NCBI GenBank assembly: GCA_026261815.1
Contig: JAMPIT010000437.1
Span: forward strand, 7,568,501-7,632,500
Direction: 5' to 3'
DNA: 64,000 nt
DNA from: Monarcha castaneiventris obscurior
Lineage: Eukaryota > Chordata > Aves > Passeriformes > Monarchidae
Position 1 is the stretch's first letter. The number at the start of each line of letters is the position of its first letter. Positions 49,691 to 61,873 of this stretch are shown in pieces. The notes beneath the pieces are model-generated. The model saw only the letters and a program-made list of their open reading frames with translations, was not told the DNA's origin and made no database searches. A program made the translations under genes and the position numbers.

Positions 49691-51835
49691 ATGGTAAGAT
49701 AAAAAAGGGCCCTTACCCTTCTGTCACAAACTCCTCTTTGTTGAAGTTTCTTTTGTCAAGTAGCTCATACTCTGACTCATCTTTTTAAATACTATGCTTA
49801 GTTTCAGAACTCAGTATTGTTTTACTGAAAATATACTTAAATTGCAAACTTAGTATTTCCTAAGTAAAATTTGCAAGTTTACTTATCTGCCTTTAGATTT
49901 AGTATTTTAATAGCTTTTATATAATTTTTGCACAGGGGTACTGAAAGAATCATCTACATTGGGCTTTTGCACATTGTTTTCTTAAATAATGGTAAAATCT
50001 TCTACTGTAAATGAGTTTAACAAAATATCTCTGAGTGTATCCACTGCTTCTACAGAATGTAAGTTGCAACTGAAGGTTTTTCTCTCTGTATTTTTGCCAA
50101 CAAACAATGTGGTTGTCAGAGAACCTAATCAGTATTTGAGCTGACAAACAACCAAACAAAAAAGGTATTTAGCAGGGCCTCTGATTTCCCTAATGACAGA
50201 ATATACCCATCAAGGAAACTCAGTAGCAGCTGCTCCATTGTGTTAAAGATTTGAAGATGTCTTCGTTTTGAAAAAGTTTGGAGGGTTTTCTTTACTTTCA
50301 CCAGAGAATACGTAAAGAGGCATTTTTATTTCCTTTTGGTGGGGGAAGAGAGAAATCAGCTGATTAACCAACTTAATACTGCTTTCTGTGACTGTGTAGT
50401 GGGTTCTTCAGTGTCAAGACTAAATCTTGTGTGTCAGTTGTGATCAGATAATTGCTGATAACAAATACAACTCGCTTGCTGGGCTCTCACATAACATCCC
50501 TCTGGAAAAACTCCAACATGCACCACATGGAAAAGAGGAGGATTCTCATCTGGTTGTGGGTGACTGTTTATTTCTTATACTGTTAACTCACATCCTCTTT
50601 GAATATTAATTATTTTATTCTGACTGCTTTTATAATTTAAGTTTATAGCATCTACTGCCATAATGTGATGAGGCTTCCAGAGAGTTTGAATGAAATACAT
50701 ACAGTATTTGCATGGTTGGGTGAACATTTAGATCTGTTTTTCCCTTGAGGTGGAAAATTGATCTTGTGCTAAACAAGATAGATATTGATAAGGACACTGA
50801 TATTGAGTCCAGCTGAAGTCAATGTTTCCTCATAACTGATCACAGAATTCTTTTGAGTAACATCTAAAGGAATTTGGTAATGTGGAGACTTGAATCCTCT
50901 AGGTAGAGAGAAGTGGTGAATTGTAAAATCAGAGTGCATTACTTAAGAGAGGCAATCCAGGATAAGACAAAAGTGGTCAATAAAACTGCAGCAGGGGAAA
51001 CAGGAGTGATAAGGAGAATGAAACAACAGATGAGAATGGCTTCAGTGAAGAGCAGCTGTGCTGGAAGTAATAAGAATAAAAATCCCAGGCAAAATCTGGT
51101 AGTTTGACTGGGGCAGAAAAGCATTCCTGTCTGTCATAGCCTTCATCCTGGAATTTTACACAGTGTTCTGGCTATCTTGTCTTTACTGGTTCCATGTATT
51201 ACAGAGACATGGACAGAGCCTTGAGATATCCTTTTATGCCTATTTCAAATTGGCAGCAGCATCTCATATCCAAGAGAATCAGAGCCTTCAGAGAAGTCAG
51301 GGGGGATGATGGCTGCAATGACAGCAGCAGTTTAACCAGAAAATGAGAGACAGTAGGGTGTCTGTGTTACACTACTGCATCACAAGGTACTGTTTTCAGA
51401 TTGTGAAATTTGTAATTCATTGGCAGAATTAGATATCCTTATATTCAACAGGTAATGGTGGCTTGCTATAATCTGAATCACTCTGGAATGAAAGGGTGGA
51501 TTCTTAGTAATAGTCTGTGCAGCCAGGATGTCTGCAGCAGTGGTGGCACTTATGGATATTTGGAGGAGAAACGGGAGTGCTGTTCACCAGACAAGGTACT
51601 TGACCACTTAGTCATAAGTGCTGACGATTCCTTATGACACTTTTACCTGTCAAGAAGAGTGTAAGTAGGATTCGTGCATCTTGGATGTGTATCATTAGGA
51701 ATATTTCGCACTTTGTGAGTGTTCTGAGCTTTAGAGAGAAGAAAAGAAGCAGCATTTGTTTGCTGGCATAGGATGCATCTTCACAAGAGGAGCTTTGTGA
51801 GTGTATGTGTCTACCTGTTCTTTTTTGAAGTACTT
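49691..51835. other. Nothing recognised
   Basis: AT-rich with short frames. No repeat or motif cluster stands out. Confidence 0.5.
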
Positions 51836-51839
51836 CACT

Positions 51840-52030
51840 GCTGCTTTTCAGTGTTTGGTGTTTCGCTGGTGACCTGGAGGCACTTAGCTCCTCGATGAAG
51901 CATTGTCTACCACAGACAGCTCAAAGGACTCGAATTCATAGTTTCAGTAAGAGTTCAGCTATGAAACAATAAGGCACAGGCACAGGCGTGTCAAAGCAGG
52001 TGGCTTCCTCACTATTTCAGTCTTGCATTC
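51840..52030. promoter_or_regulatory. Candidate CNE
   Basis: CpGs are kept in TTTCGCTGG, CTCCTCGATG, GACTCGAATTC and CAGGCGTGTC within about 130 bases. TCF/LEF-like TCAAAGG at 51921-51927, SOX-like AACAATAA near 51965 and the E-box CAGGTG near 52018 are present. No open frame over 60 codons. Confidence 0.35.
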
Positions 52031-53855
52031 CTATTGTTGCTCTCAATGCCCCTGCTTCTCTCTCACTTTATCTGGCATATATTCCAAGAAAGTAATCTAT
52101 AGATGTGTATATATATGTTACATAAATAGATATACAAGTTCCCTAGAGAGTTGTAAAAAAAAAAAAGTTTGGTATTTATAACAGGAATCCTCAAGATTGG
52201 ACTGAGTTCACAAGTCTGCTTGAGTGATAGAAAATTCAGAGTGATTGTGATGAGGTCATCACTTCCCTAAAACAGTGGCTACGTTGTCAAGTCTTGTTTG
52301 TTTACATCTAGTCAGAAAGTTAGGATCAATATTTAAATGAAGCTACAGGCCCACTCACATCTGCTTTTTCAAATTTGAACAAAATGATTGAAGTAACACA
52401 TTTGGGAAGCTTTACAGCTTTTGTTTTATCAACATCCCCATCAGTATGAAAGTGTGAGTTCATTTATGAACTCATTATTGTACCCTGAAGTGGACAAAAA
52501 ATCTATTTCAACTTATTTCTAGAATGCTGAATCTAAATTAATTTGTCTTAATTGAGACACTTTTTTGCATTTAATATTTGAAGATAGGATTAATTCACAG
52601 CCATCTGTTATCTTATCTTGCCTTGGTTAATGATAGGCCCAGCAGTTTGGGGAAATGAAATGAACAGGCAGAGGGGTCATTGTCATTATCTGGATCATTT
52701 CATGTGATGCAAATTAAATCAGGTACATCACGGCAGCTAAAACTGCATGTAGTTCATTTAGTGAAGGCTCTTGCATTGATCAGTTTTAATTTTAGCTCAA
52801 AAAGCTTATATTTCTGTCTTCAAGGCAGTGTCTTTGGTACCAGTCACGTGCAGAGGGTAGACAGGAGGTGTGGTAGCTACTTCCTTTTGTCCCTTCTTGA
52901 TTCTTTAGACAGTTCTTGCATGCTTGGAGTTTGGTAGGAAAAGAAGCACATGGATCGTGGATGTTCTGAAGGGAAGCAACATTCCCCAGCTACACAAATA
53001 TTGTTATGAGCTGCAAATGTGCAACCTGTTCACATTTATAGCAGGAATTGGTATCCAGGAAGGCGATTTCATTTTGAAGAGGGAGCAGGAGTGCTCGAAG
53101 CACAGAAACACAGGGATGACATTAAGGATATTAAATACACCAAGTTTAGAAACTGACAATTACAATGCAAATTTCACTTGTGAATCTGCAAACACTCCAG
53201 TGACCCAGTTACACTGTGTTATTTTCCATTTACTGTCATATTTAGAGGCATTTTTCACTTGTTTGGCCTCTAATGTATAGATCTCCTTACCAAAAAAACC
53301 TAAACATAAGATTTTGACTTTCAGTACCTTGGTGATGAAAAGGAATCCCAGAACCAGCACAAAGCACTGCCAGAGCTGATAAATACCCTTCAGCAGTGAT
53401 GAAAATTAGGCTTTGACAAGATTCTGGCACAAGCAGAAACTTTCAAACAATGTTGCTCTTATTATTTTGCTCACAAGGAGAAGCTTTTACTATGAGACTA
53501 AATCACTTATCAGACATTTAATTAAAACTTTAGTGCTTTTCAGGTTAAAATCTTCTCTACTTAACAGAGATGGGAACTGAAAAGTGAAGTGACTTAATCA
53601 GTGCCCTGAAGCGAGCCTTCAGCAGTTCTTGGACTTGTATGCAGGAATCCTGCTTTTCAATCTCATCTGGTTAATATCTTCCATCTCATCCTGACTGTAG
53701 CTATAGCAGTTCCACCAGCATAATCCCTGCATTGCAGCCGTGTTTTCCAGGATCAGCTCTAGTTGTGGCTGTTACATTAGTGTGTTCACATTTTATTGGC
53801 TTTCTCTGCAAATGGCCTGTACAAGTATTTTAATATTCTCTTTCCTTGACTAAAT
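52031..53855. other. Mostly empty; one 118-codon frame
   Basis: A short TATATATA stretch lies near 52108 and an A12 run at 52155-52166. A plus-strand frame of 118 codons (52924-53280), preceded by an 85-codon frame in another register (52680-52937), has no recognisable domain and is probably chance. An inverted octamer ATGCAAAT lies at 53165-53172. Confidence 0.45.
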
Positions 53856-53859
53856 AGTT

Positions 53860-54290
53860 TAAGGCTGCACCAAATTTATTAATGTTATTATTATTTTGCT
53901 AATGCACTATCTTGTGTGTTTGGTAGTAAGCAGTTTCCCATCTGTGGCTGAATGATAGAAGCTAAAGCTGATAGGGATTTTCTATTTGCCATCACTCCAT
54001 ATCATTTGTAAACTCTTTAGTTCTGTAAAAGATCTGCTTTAAATAAATAAATGTATCCTGACTAATCCTCTTTGAATAAGTGGAAAGCATTAAATCCCAT
54101 GATTCTGTAAATCCAGGGTAGCTGTCAAATTGTGTGTTCATTTTTCTGCATTATCTAAATCGGTTTGTATCAGATCTTTCATTGACAACAACAGTTTGTT
54201 ATTTGGATTAAACACCTCTCGTGCTCTATAACCTTTCATTTAAGAGTCATTTGCATCCCTTTTTTGGCTGCTACTTCAATCATCTGTATT
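53860..54290. promoter_or_regulatory. Candidate CNE, AT-rich
   Basis: No open frame of 60 codons on either strand. Motifs include TTTATTAATGTTATTATTAT near 53876, AAATCGGTTTG near 54157, CATTGACAACAACAG near 54180, ACCTCTCGTGC near 54215 and the octamer ATTTGCAT at 54249-54256. The lack of repeats together with motif density suggests constraint. Confidence 0.3.
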
Positions 54291-54449
54291 TTAACAGTTC
54301 TTTAGGAATATTTGCTGCTAAATATTCACACTGCTTTTAAAACTGCCCTATTTTTTTTTTCAAATTGCTAAGACTTCTTTAAGATCTGAAATTAAAACTA
54401 TTTTTGTTTTTGTCACCAAGAGGCTGAATTCATTTATCAGTTTTCAATT

Positions 54450-54720
54450 TAAGAAAATAAAAATAGATGATTCATGAACTTCATTTCAAAATTTTTAAGA
54501 GTGGTTCATTAATTGAACAGCAGCTGGGGGGAAAAACTAATCAGCTCATTTCAACTGCAATAGCTCATTATCATTTTGTCTGATGAAATCTTTGGAGGCT
54601 GGTTCCATGGGAAATGGGTCCTTCATGCAGTCGCCCCTGAACTGTCTGGAAAAAGGTCACTTGCCCCCATACAGTAATTAAAACTCATGTCAGGACATGC
54701 ACTTCCATTTTTTAATTGCT
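54450..54720. promoter_or_regulatory. Candidate CNE with quasi-palindromic homeodomain site
   Basis: GTTCATTAATTGAAC at 54504-54518 has inverted arms GTTCA/TGAAC around TTAAT and is followed directly by an E-box CAGCTG (54521-54526). Further on come CTAATCAGC, CAATAGCTCATTATC, TTTTGTCTGATGAAATC, an isolated CpG in GCAGTCGCCCC and CAGTAATTAAAAC. No open frame crosses the block. Texture strongly resembles vertebrate developmental enhancers. Confidence 0.38.
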
Positions 54721-55384
54721 AGGGATAGAAGCCCTCTTGTTTTTTGACATGAAGGAAATGTTTGGGTTCTTCCTGTTCTTCAGAAGAATTTCAATGGCTC
54801 GCACTGATGGGTAGTGATTTCTGGAAACAGAGTAAATATATTGTGAAAATTCACATCCAAGTAGCTGTAACATTTGTTTCACTGGTAAATCTCTTACTTG
54901 TGGCCACAGGGATATAAAGGATTGCATCTCTCTTTTAGCTTGGGCTGTCCTAAGTTAGGCACGACTTTAGTTTGGGAACCACAGAAGTTTTGGAGATGGT
55001 ACATAGAATTTAGGGCTCTGTGTTAACTCTTGAACTTTTTAGTGCTAACACCATCACTGAGGACAGACCTTCTTTTTAAATATGTTTTTCAATAAAATAA
55101 TGTAGATTCATAAATGTAAGGAAAAGATGGAGAGCCAAGACAGACGAATTCTCTTCCCTGTTCTTGTTCAACCTGGGGCAAACTTTGCCTCATCTTGAGG
55201 CTGTTAAAATTAAATTTTCCTCTAACCAGTGTTGTGTTGAATTCGTTTTTTGGAAAGTGCTTTGAAACAGCTACATGAGATGTATAAGAGATGTGTATAA
55301 CTGTAGTAGACATCATTTTAATGTCAAAAAGGATTTGTAATGATTTTGCCAGTGGTGAATATTGCAGTAAAGTAACAGAACTTT
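54721..55384. other. Nothing recognised
   Basis: Minus-strand frames of 71 and 75 codons (54712-54927, 55089-55316) have no family signature. Confidence 0.5.
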
Positions 55385-55570
55385 TAGAAAGTCATTTAAG
55401 TTTTTTTAATATTAAAATATCCAAACATATTTTTTAATATTTCTAGTAAATAAAGAAAAATCTTATTATTCAACTGTAACTTTTGACACTAAATAACAAC
55501 ATAATTATAAATAGAAATTTATAAAATATAAAAATTAATTTATAAAATATAATTTTTTTTCTTTGTCTTG
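55385..55570. repeat. Extremely AT-rich tract with internal direct repeat
   Basis: Almost pure A/T in parts. AATTTATAAAATATAA occurs perfectly at 55516-55531 and 55537-55552 (21-base period). A low-melting, low-complexity segment. Confidence 0.8.
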
Positions 55571-57895
55571 TAGACTAGATAAGTTTCTAAAATAAGACAT
55601 AAGTAAGTGATTGGTTTCATGGTTTCTCAAGTTGTTATATATTTGTGCAGTTCTGCTTGTTCAAACTGTGTACACATAGCATTATTTAGGTCATGGATAG
55701 CTGATAGAAATTCAAACCCCTCAACACACTCCTTAGACATTCTACTTAGCCAAATAGTCATTGTTGTGAATAAAATTCATTGTGTATCTGCTGCAAAGTA
55801 ATTCAAGAAGGATCTTACATGAATTTTGTAATTAAAAATTGCAAGTACTGAATGTACTGGAGAGTACTGAAAACCAAATATTTTCTTTGCACTTCCACAC
55901 TGGGGCACACTTTCAATAAGGACACTGAGACTGGCTATAAAACTAAATTCTAGCTAAGTTTGTTTAACTCCAGTTAGGATATGAAAATATGAAAATATTT
56001 TTCTAAACTTTTTCCACAATAAATACTGGATTTCTTCCAAAAGAAAATCTGTATTTAGATTAAAAGCACTGCTTGCAAGTGAATAAATTTCCTCAGGAAA
56101 ACTTATGTAAAAGCAATTCCTTTCTAGCTTTACTTTCAGAGTGGGTAGGAGGGTGTGGTGTTATGTGGGTATCTGCTTATATAACCATACATTGTACATG
56201 TCTTCTGTATATAAAAGTTGGTGCTAAAGCCAGCACAAGCTGAAAAACTTCCAAAAGTTCCTTATGATCCTCAAAAATTATAATTTCAATTTAATAACAA
56301 ATCAAAATTTTCACAACTGTTATTTTTGCATTGTCCAGTGGGTTGTGTTTTCCAGTTTATCTCTGCCACCGTGAGGGCAAAAATTTACTTTCCCTGGACA
56401 AGTTGCTATCAACCTCATCAAAGAGCAGAAAAGTTGTCAGGATGTAGTATCCTTCATGCTAAAACTGAGATGCATCTGTTACATGGTTAAATCAAAAGCC
56501 CCTGGTGAAGATTTTTGGCCTGGTTTCCATCTGGCTTCTCAGTGCCTGAGAGGAAAAAAAAGACTCTTAAATCTTCTGTTGGAAGCATCTCAGAGGAAGA
56601 ACGAGATGGTTTATCCTGTGCAAACAATCACCATTAACTCAGCCCCAAACCCAAGCAGTACACTCTGTTTACATTTAAGATACCATCCTCTGTGTGGTAA
56701 ATACAAACTGAGGAGTACTCCTGGAGCACAGCATTTGGGAACTGTTTAAGTCTTTATGTACACACAGATATGTTTGCCTGATATAATGTGGATTTTAGCC
56801 TCTTGTGCTGCTTAGCCTGACTTACCAGGTTATAGAGGCATTTCCACAGACATTTTGGTAATGAATGGCCTGCTATGGTTTTGAAGATATGTAATCTTAT
56901 CCTGCAAACAAATAACTACGAGTTATGTGTATTCACCATAGGAAGGAAATCGTTATTTAACTGTGTGAAGATGAACTAGAGATCTAGGGTATTGCACAAT
57001 AAATCATTACCTTTATGGTAAATAAATTGTCAGGTGCACTATGAGTTTAAGTAATCTGTGGCCACTGATGCACGGTTTTGCTGTTGTCCTGCTTTGCAGT
57101 GAAGTACCTTTTCCACCTTCCTCCTTAAAACTCTAATTTGTCTCTGCCCTTCTATTGCAGCTCTGGAGCTATGTCTGGTTTACTTTAATTGTGCTCTTCA
57201 AAATACAGTTTTGTGCTTTGAGCTTTTTCTAATAATTGTATTTTGTACTAATGCTGGTGATATGAAAACCAACCTTGAAAAGAGTATATAATAGTATATG
57301 AGTAAACAAGAGTTTTCAAGTTACTTGGTGTAATATGTTAGGGAGTTTAATGTGAATTTATTTCTCCCCTTATAATTACCTTTAAGGTGGATAATTCCTG
57401 GCTGGGAAAGCCACATTAGAATTTATTTCATACTTTGATACAAGCAAGTTTTATGGGCATGGTTGCTAAATAGTGAAATATGGTATTTCAAAACCTTGAA
57501 GAAAGTCTTGTGTTCCATGACGCAGTTTGTGCAACTGAAAGCCATCGGAATTGATCTCTTTTGCACACAGGAATGTGGCTAACCTAGTTGATTTTTTATT
57601 GCAAATTCAGTGAAAATTAGAAGGTGTATTCATATACTGTGCTTTTCCCTATGTACTGCGTTAGGTAAACATAATGTTTTCAGAATTTCAGAATACATTT
57701 ACTATAGGCATTATGTATTTTTTACTATTGCCTTGGAAGCCCTTAGTAACAAACTGGCAATGTTCACAGGAAAAATAAAGTGGCTTAAAGTGTTCTGCTT
57801 ATTCAGTAAACATGTATGAATTCAGTAAAGATTTCTGAAAAGACTATAAACTTCTTTTAAGTTTTTATTTTTGCTACCCATGGTCTAAAACACTT
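55571..57895. other. Nothing recognised
   Basis: A perfect two-copy ATGAAAAT lies at 55981-55996. Otherwise AT-rich with short frames; the 97-codon plus frame at 56456-56749 has no domain. A CpG-retaining bit (CATGACGCAGTTTG, GCCATCGGAATTG) lies at about 57517-57555. Confidence 0.5.
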
Positions 57896-57899
57896 CTAC

Positions 57900-58330
57900 T
57901 CTCTTAAATGCATTCCAGTTTTCCAGAGTAAGGTGCAGTAAAAATGACACTGGCAAATGTGGAGCAGTGGCTCTGCAGTGTGGCAGCCTGATGAGGTGCT
58001 CCACTGGGTAGAATCCTCTGGAAGAGAATGGCAGTTTTGACCCGGGGAAGGTGTTCGGAAAAGATCCCTGGGCTTAAGTTCCATCCCTGTTTTTCACTAA
58101 TCCATTTGCTTTGCTGGGATTGGTGCTAATGATACCTCCTTGCCCTGCTGCTAAGCTCATGGCTGTGTGCAGCCCCAGGCTCTGCCTGGCCATGGGCAGC
58201 AGCAGTGTGGGAGTGGTGTTGAACATGCCACAGGGGCTCCCCAAAGTCTTGGCTGAATTCCCCAAGGAAAACTTTTGATACATAGGATTTCATGGATGCA
58301 AAAGACACAATCCCCAACTACCACACATGC
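57900..58330. other. GC-richer patch, unclassified
   Basis: A Cys/Ser/Pro-rich set of overlapping minus-strand frames (62-69 codons) tiles this GC-richer patch in different registers, as expected from composition. I see no CpG-island density, repeat ends or domain. An old repeat or an undetected exon remains possible. Confidence 0.35.
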
Positions 58331-59880
58331 CTCGTTAAGCAGTTAACTCTGAGTTTTAAGGATGTTTACATGTCCAGTGCTCTCCATATTTAAGCCTTGG
58401 TTTAATTTTTATTGGCAGCCTTTGGGACCAAATCCATCCCATACAACCATCAGATGCAAGTTTTGGGCTGAACTGGCATTTTTGTGAAAATGTTCTGATG
58501 ATGAGAGACAGGAAAGATACACTCCATATATCAACTCCCAGTAGCTTCACCAAGCAGTGAGTTGAATTAATGTCCCTCATTCTTGTCCCTCATTGAAAGT
58601 TTGTTTTCCCACAATAAATCAGAAACTGTGCTTTTTAAATTAGAAATTTCTAGATCCAGTCCTTAAATTGTGTATAGATGATATTTTGCGAAAGCAGAGG
58701 GAGGATGTAAATTTCTATATTTTAAATAAAAATTCAATGGGTATCATTTTGATGGCAGATGAGTGCCCTACACTCTCTCCAAAAAATCTAAAAGTTAAAC
58801 AAGTTGTAAGTAAAAGAAAAAATATATAATTTATAATTGTTATTCGGGGGGTGGACAGAAAGCAAGATTTAGAATTAAAGAAAATATTCCATTTTTATCA
58901 GGTGTCATAATCATGGAGAATTGGTATTTTATGGAAAAATCCTCATGCTCTTACATTTAGTTGGGAATTAAATTTTGCTAGATATTTATGTGGATTTTCT
59001 TCTTGAGATATACTTCTTTCTTTGTTTTATTTTAAATGACATTAAAAGAATCTAAGCTTTTACATTGAAATAAAATTCGTAATTAATAATCTAAATAAAT
59101 ATTTTGTTTTCAATTCTGAGAATTACAGTCTGATCATCCCCTTTAATGAATTAGAACCCTTTGAGGATGGAGCTTGTCATTAACACACATCATCAGCTGA
59201 TGCATTTTAATAATACATAGAGTTGGAAGAGAGAGGAAGTGTGAGCTACTGAAGCTTGCAAAACCAATCCCCTAAAGCTTTCATGTTTTATTTGAGCATA
59301 TGTTTTGGAAGTGGTGGTGTTGACACTGGTGGCACTAATCTCCTCTTTATCTTGTTTTGATTAAAAGGATATTTGAATATTATTTTTGGCAAACTTTTAT
59401 CTAGCCTCAAAGGGGTTCCCTTGTAGCAGCTACAGAGAAATGGCTGTAATAAACACATTCTATGATACACTTACATCACACATTATAGCCACTGCTGGTG
59501 TACTCCAAGAATGCAAAATACTCCTGAAAAAATCCAAACGAGCTTGCTTTCAATGCCAAGCATGTGAAAATGTCAAATTATGCTCCATCTTTTTTGTTTG
59601 TTTGTTTTTCATACCAAGCTGTGTGAATTGCTTCTGCTGTATAAAGGAAACTGCACGTTAGATTATTCAATAATTTGGTTAGTAACATATATATGGTCAG
59701 GAGACAAAAGGTTGCAGCAGTTTTATGACAGATATTTTTATCTTCTATAAAAGCACACATCCCCTTTTCTTTACATCTCTTTTACCACCTGTCAGATGGC
59801 TGGGTTAACATTCTATTGGGATGTTATTTATTTGCCCCTTAAGTGGTATTAACAGTATAAAACTTAATTTTCAAAATACG
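58331..59880. other. Mostly empty
   Basis: AT-rich sequence. A motif-bearing part at about 59140-59220 has CATCATCAGCTGATGCATTTTAAT (E-box inside a palindromic ATCAGCTGAT), and 59380-59560 is unique-looking with a 91-codon plus frame lacking any domain. A short TTTG run lies near 59593-59606. Confidence 0.45.
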
Positions 59881-59885
59881 GAATT

Positions 59886-59905
59886 GTTTTGTTTTGTTTT
59901 GTTTT
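59886..59905 (+). repeat. (GTTTT)4 microsatellite
   Basis: Four perfect GTTTT units in tandem. Confidence 0.95.
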
Positions 59906-60483
59906 GCCATTTTTTTTCACTCTAAAACAAAGAGCAAGAAGTGCATAGAAGATCATCTTGTCTATGTACTTGTGAAAGACAAAGCCCCGGATTCCTGAGG
60001 TGCTGGATCAAACCTTAGGTCTCTGTTTCAACATTCAGCAATATTAGCATATTACTCCTCTTCTTCATCCCTGTGGATGTGTTTATAAATAATATTGAGT
60101 GGTTTAAGAGCTTGCTTTTCATAGACCCCATGCTGCTTATTTGGTTCTTAAATATGGATTGAAGTGTCTAATCTTAGGTTTTAAATTGCATATACACTTT
60201 TAATTGAGAGAAATGGAATTGATAGCTGGTCAGTAAAACAAGATCACTTTTTTATGCAATTGATTTCAGACAAGCCATTTTAATTATCCAGAGCACAAAC
60301 ACATACCCACCTAAAGCCTGCAGTATGGATTTGTTAATGCTGGGTCTCATTGCTCAGGGAAAGAATAGAATCACATGGTGTAATATGGTGAAATTATTGG
60401 TTGTAATTTATTTTCTTTTCCGTCCTCTCAGCATTGTGCTTCTGGAATTTTTCAAATAATTTGTATTTCAGCAGAGATACTTA

Positions 60484-61873
60484 CTATTTCTTATTTCTTC
60501 TCCCAAAGCTGCAAATGACTCTCCTGTTAGTCATCTGTTTTTTCACAGATGGGACCTTCTTTGTCTTCTGTAATCACTCAGGACTCACAGAGGGTGATTC
60601 TGTGATTCCACTGGCTGATGCTTCTCTGTATTTGGCACTTCCACAAAACCCTTCTTTTTTGAGAAGTTCAAAGTTCGTGTGATCTCGGTCTGGTTTTTGT
60701 TCTTTTTGGAAAGCTCTGTCTTGGGAATGGCTGCTGGTTACATTCAGGTATTCAGGTCACATATGTTGTTAAACTTCTCTGTGTGCACACAATGGTCATG
60801 TAGCTTCTCTTTGAGGAATGTTGACTTCAACTCTCCAGCTTTTTTTCTTGCTGCTCTGTTTCCTGGATTAATTCCACTGGCTGAATGTTTGGTTGTTCTG
60901 GTTCCCAACATTGTTCTGTCTTGTTTGTTGTGTTGCTGTAGTTGTGCTCCTCCTCAACATGCATGTCCTCAGAGTCAAAGCTCACACGAGCTTGCTCTGG
61001 AGTTTCAGAGATTAGAGGCAAATGGTCAGGATTTCTGCTTCTATACATTTATGTTTTCCTTCCTTTGATACATTAATCCTGTTCCTCATTAAAAAGTGCA
61101 TTCTGAGACTCTGAACACGTTGTTCTGCTGCTGGTTGTTCAGGGGTTTATAACAGATTACTCCCAAGAACAAACCCACCAAGTGTTCAGGTTAGGTTAGG
61201 TGTTCAGTTTGTCGCTGTTCAGAGCTTGGTGCTTCATGCTCTGCTTTGTAAGGAGCAGTGCCAGTGCTCACAACCTTCTGTTGCTCCTAGTGGGGTTTTT
61301 TATAATAATGTCATTCAAACCCGAAGAATTTAGGGTTGCTGGTCCCAGACCATTGTTCTCCTATAGGGGGGTAGTAGCACATTCCAAACTGATGTTGAGA
61401 AGGAATTTTGAATGCCTGACATTTACAAATGCTTTTGTCCACTCCTCTAACCCAGGTGTCAACACCTTAACTAGCAATGCCTTGGAACTACACACTGAAC
61501 TCATGTTCTCTCGCTGTCTAAGTGGTCCGTGATTTCATCATCTGTAGCAAAGTGTAGCAAAGACCATGTCAGTCTTTAAGAACCTGTATTAGTAAGTCAT
61601 AAGACCAAATAGGGACTATCATGTCAAATATTAACAGTGCTGCCTTCCCTGAAAGCATCAAACCCGGTAGATGGTTAAATCTCCAGACAAGCTGCAGTCC
61701 TGAAGACGTTCCATCTCTTCTTTATTGGCTGTTGTCACTGGGAACTCCTCGCTCCACATGCTGCCTTTCTTCAGACTCTCAAACACAGCACAGAGAAGGA
61801 GCAGAACAAATGCAGTTGGCTTGATGGAGATGGTGACACAGAGAAGAGAGTTTAAGGATATGTTAATTTCCAA
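60484..61873 (-). pseudogene. Candidate decayed coding sequence (identity unknown)
   Basis: On the minus strand, long protein-like runs succeed one another in shifting frames. 61658-61873 is open for 71 codons with a hydrophobic, signal- or membrane-like start. 61196-61534 is open for 112 codons except stops at 61361-61363 and 61268-61270. 60827-61048 is open for 73 codons, polar and acidic (contains NPDHLPLISETPEQAR and SFDSEDMHVEEEHNY). 60744-60836 adds 30 codons in another frame. 60484-60756 adds about 90 codons with one stop at 60574-60576. The pattern would fit a gene or retrocopy broken by frameshifts and stops. The plus strand is also open (82, 129 and 110 codons) but reads hydrophobic and Cys-rich, as antisense shadows often do. 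I do not recognise the parent gene, see no clear poly-A tail at the 3' side, and cannot exclude chance. Confidence 0.3.

Noticed and set aside
52924..53280. 118-codon plus-strand frame
   Set aside because: No domain, no splice or promoter support, and the neighbouring frame is in another register.
59210..59245. CATAGAGTTGGAAG resembling an inverted CR1 tail
   Set aside because: Only about a dozen bases agree and the diagnostic AATCACAGAATGG part is absent.
60587..60611. ATTCTGTGATTCC resembling a CR1 tail
   Set aside because: The upstream CCCTTCCAACCC part of the CR1 tail is missing, so the short match is likely coincidental, and it lies inside the candidate decayed coding region.
60679..61068. 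129-codon plus-strand frame, the longest in the window
   Set aside because: Hydrophobic, Cys-rich translation without any domain; better explained as the shadow of minus-strand protein-like sequence or as chance.
61188..61202. GGTTAGGTTAGG, telomere-like repeat
   Set aside because: Only two units and not TTAGGG; the length is too short to be meaningful.
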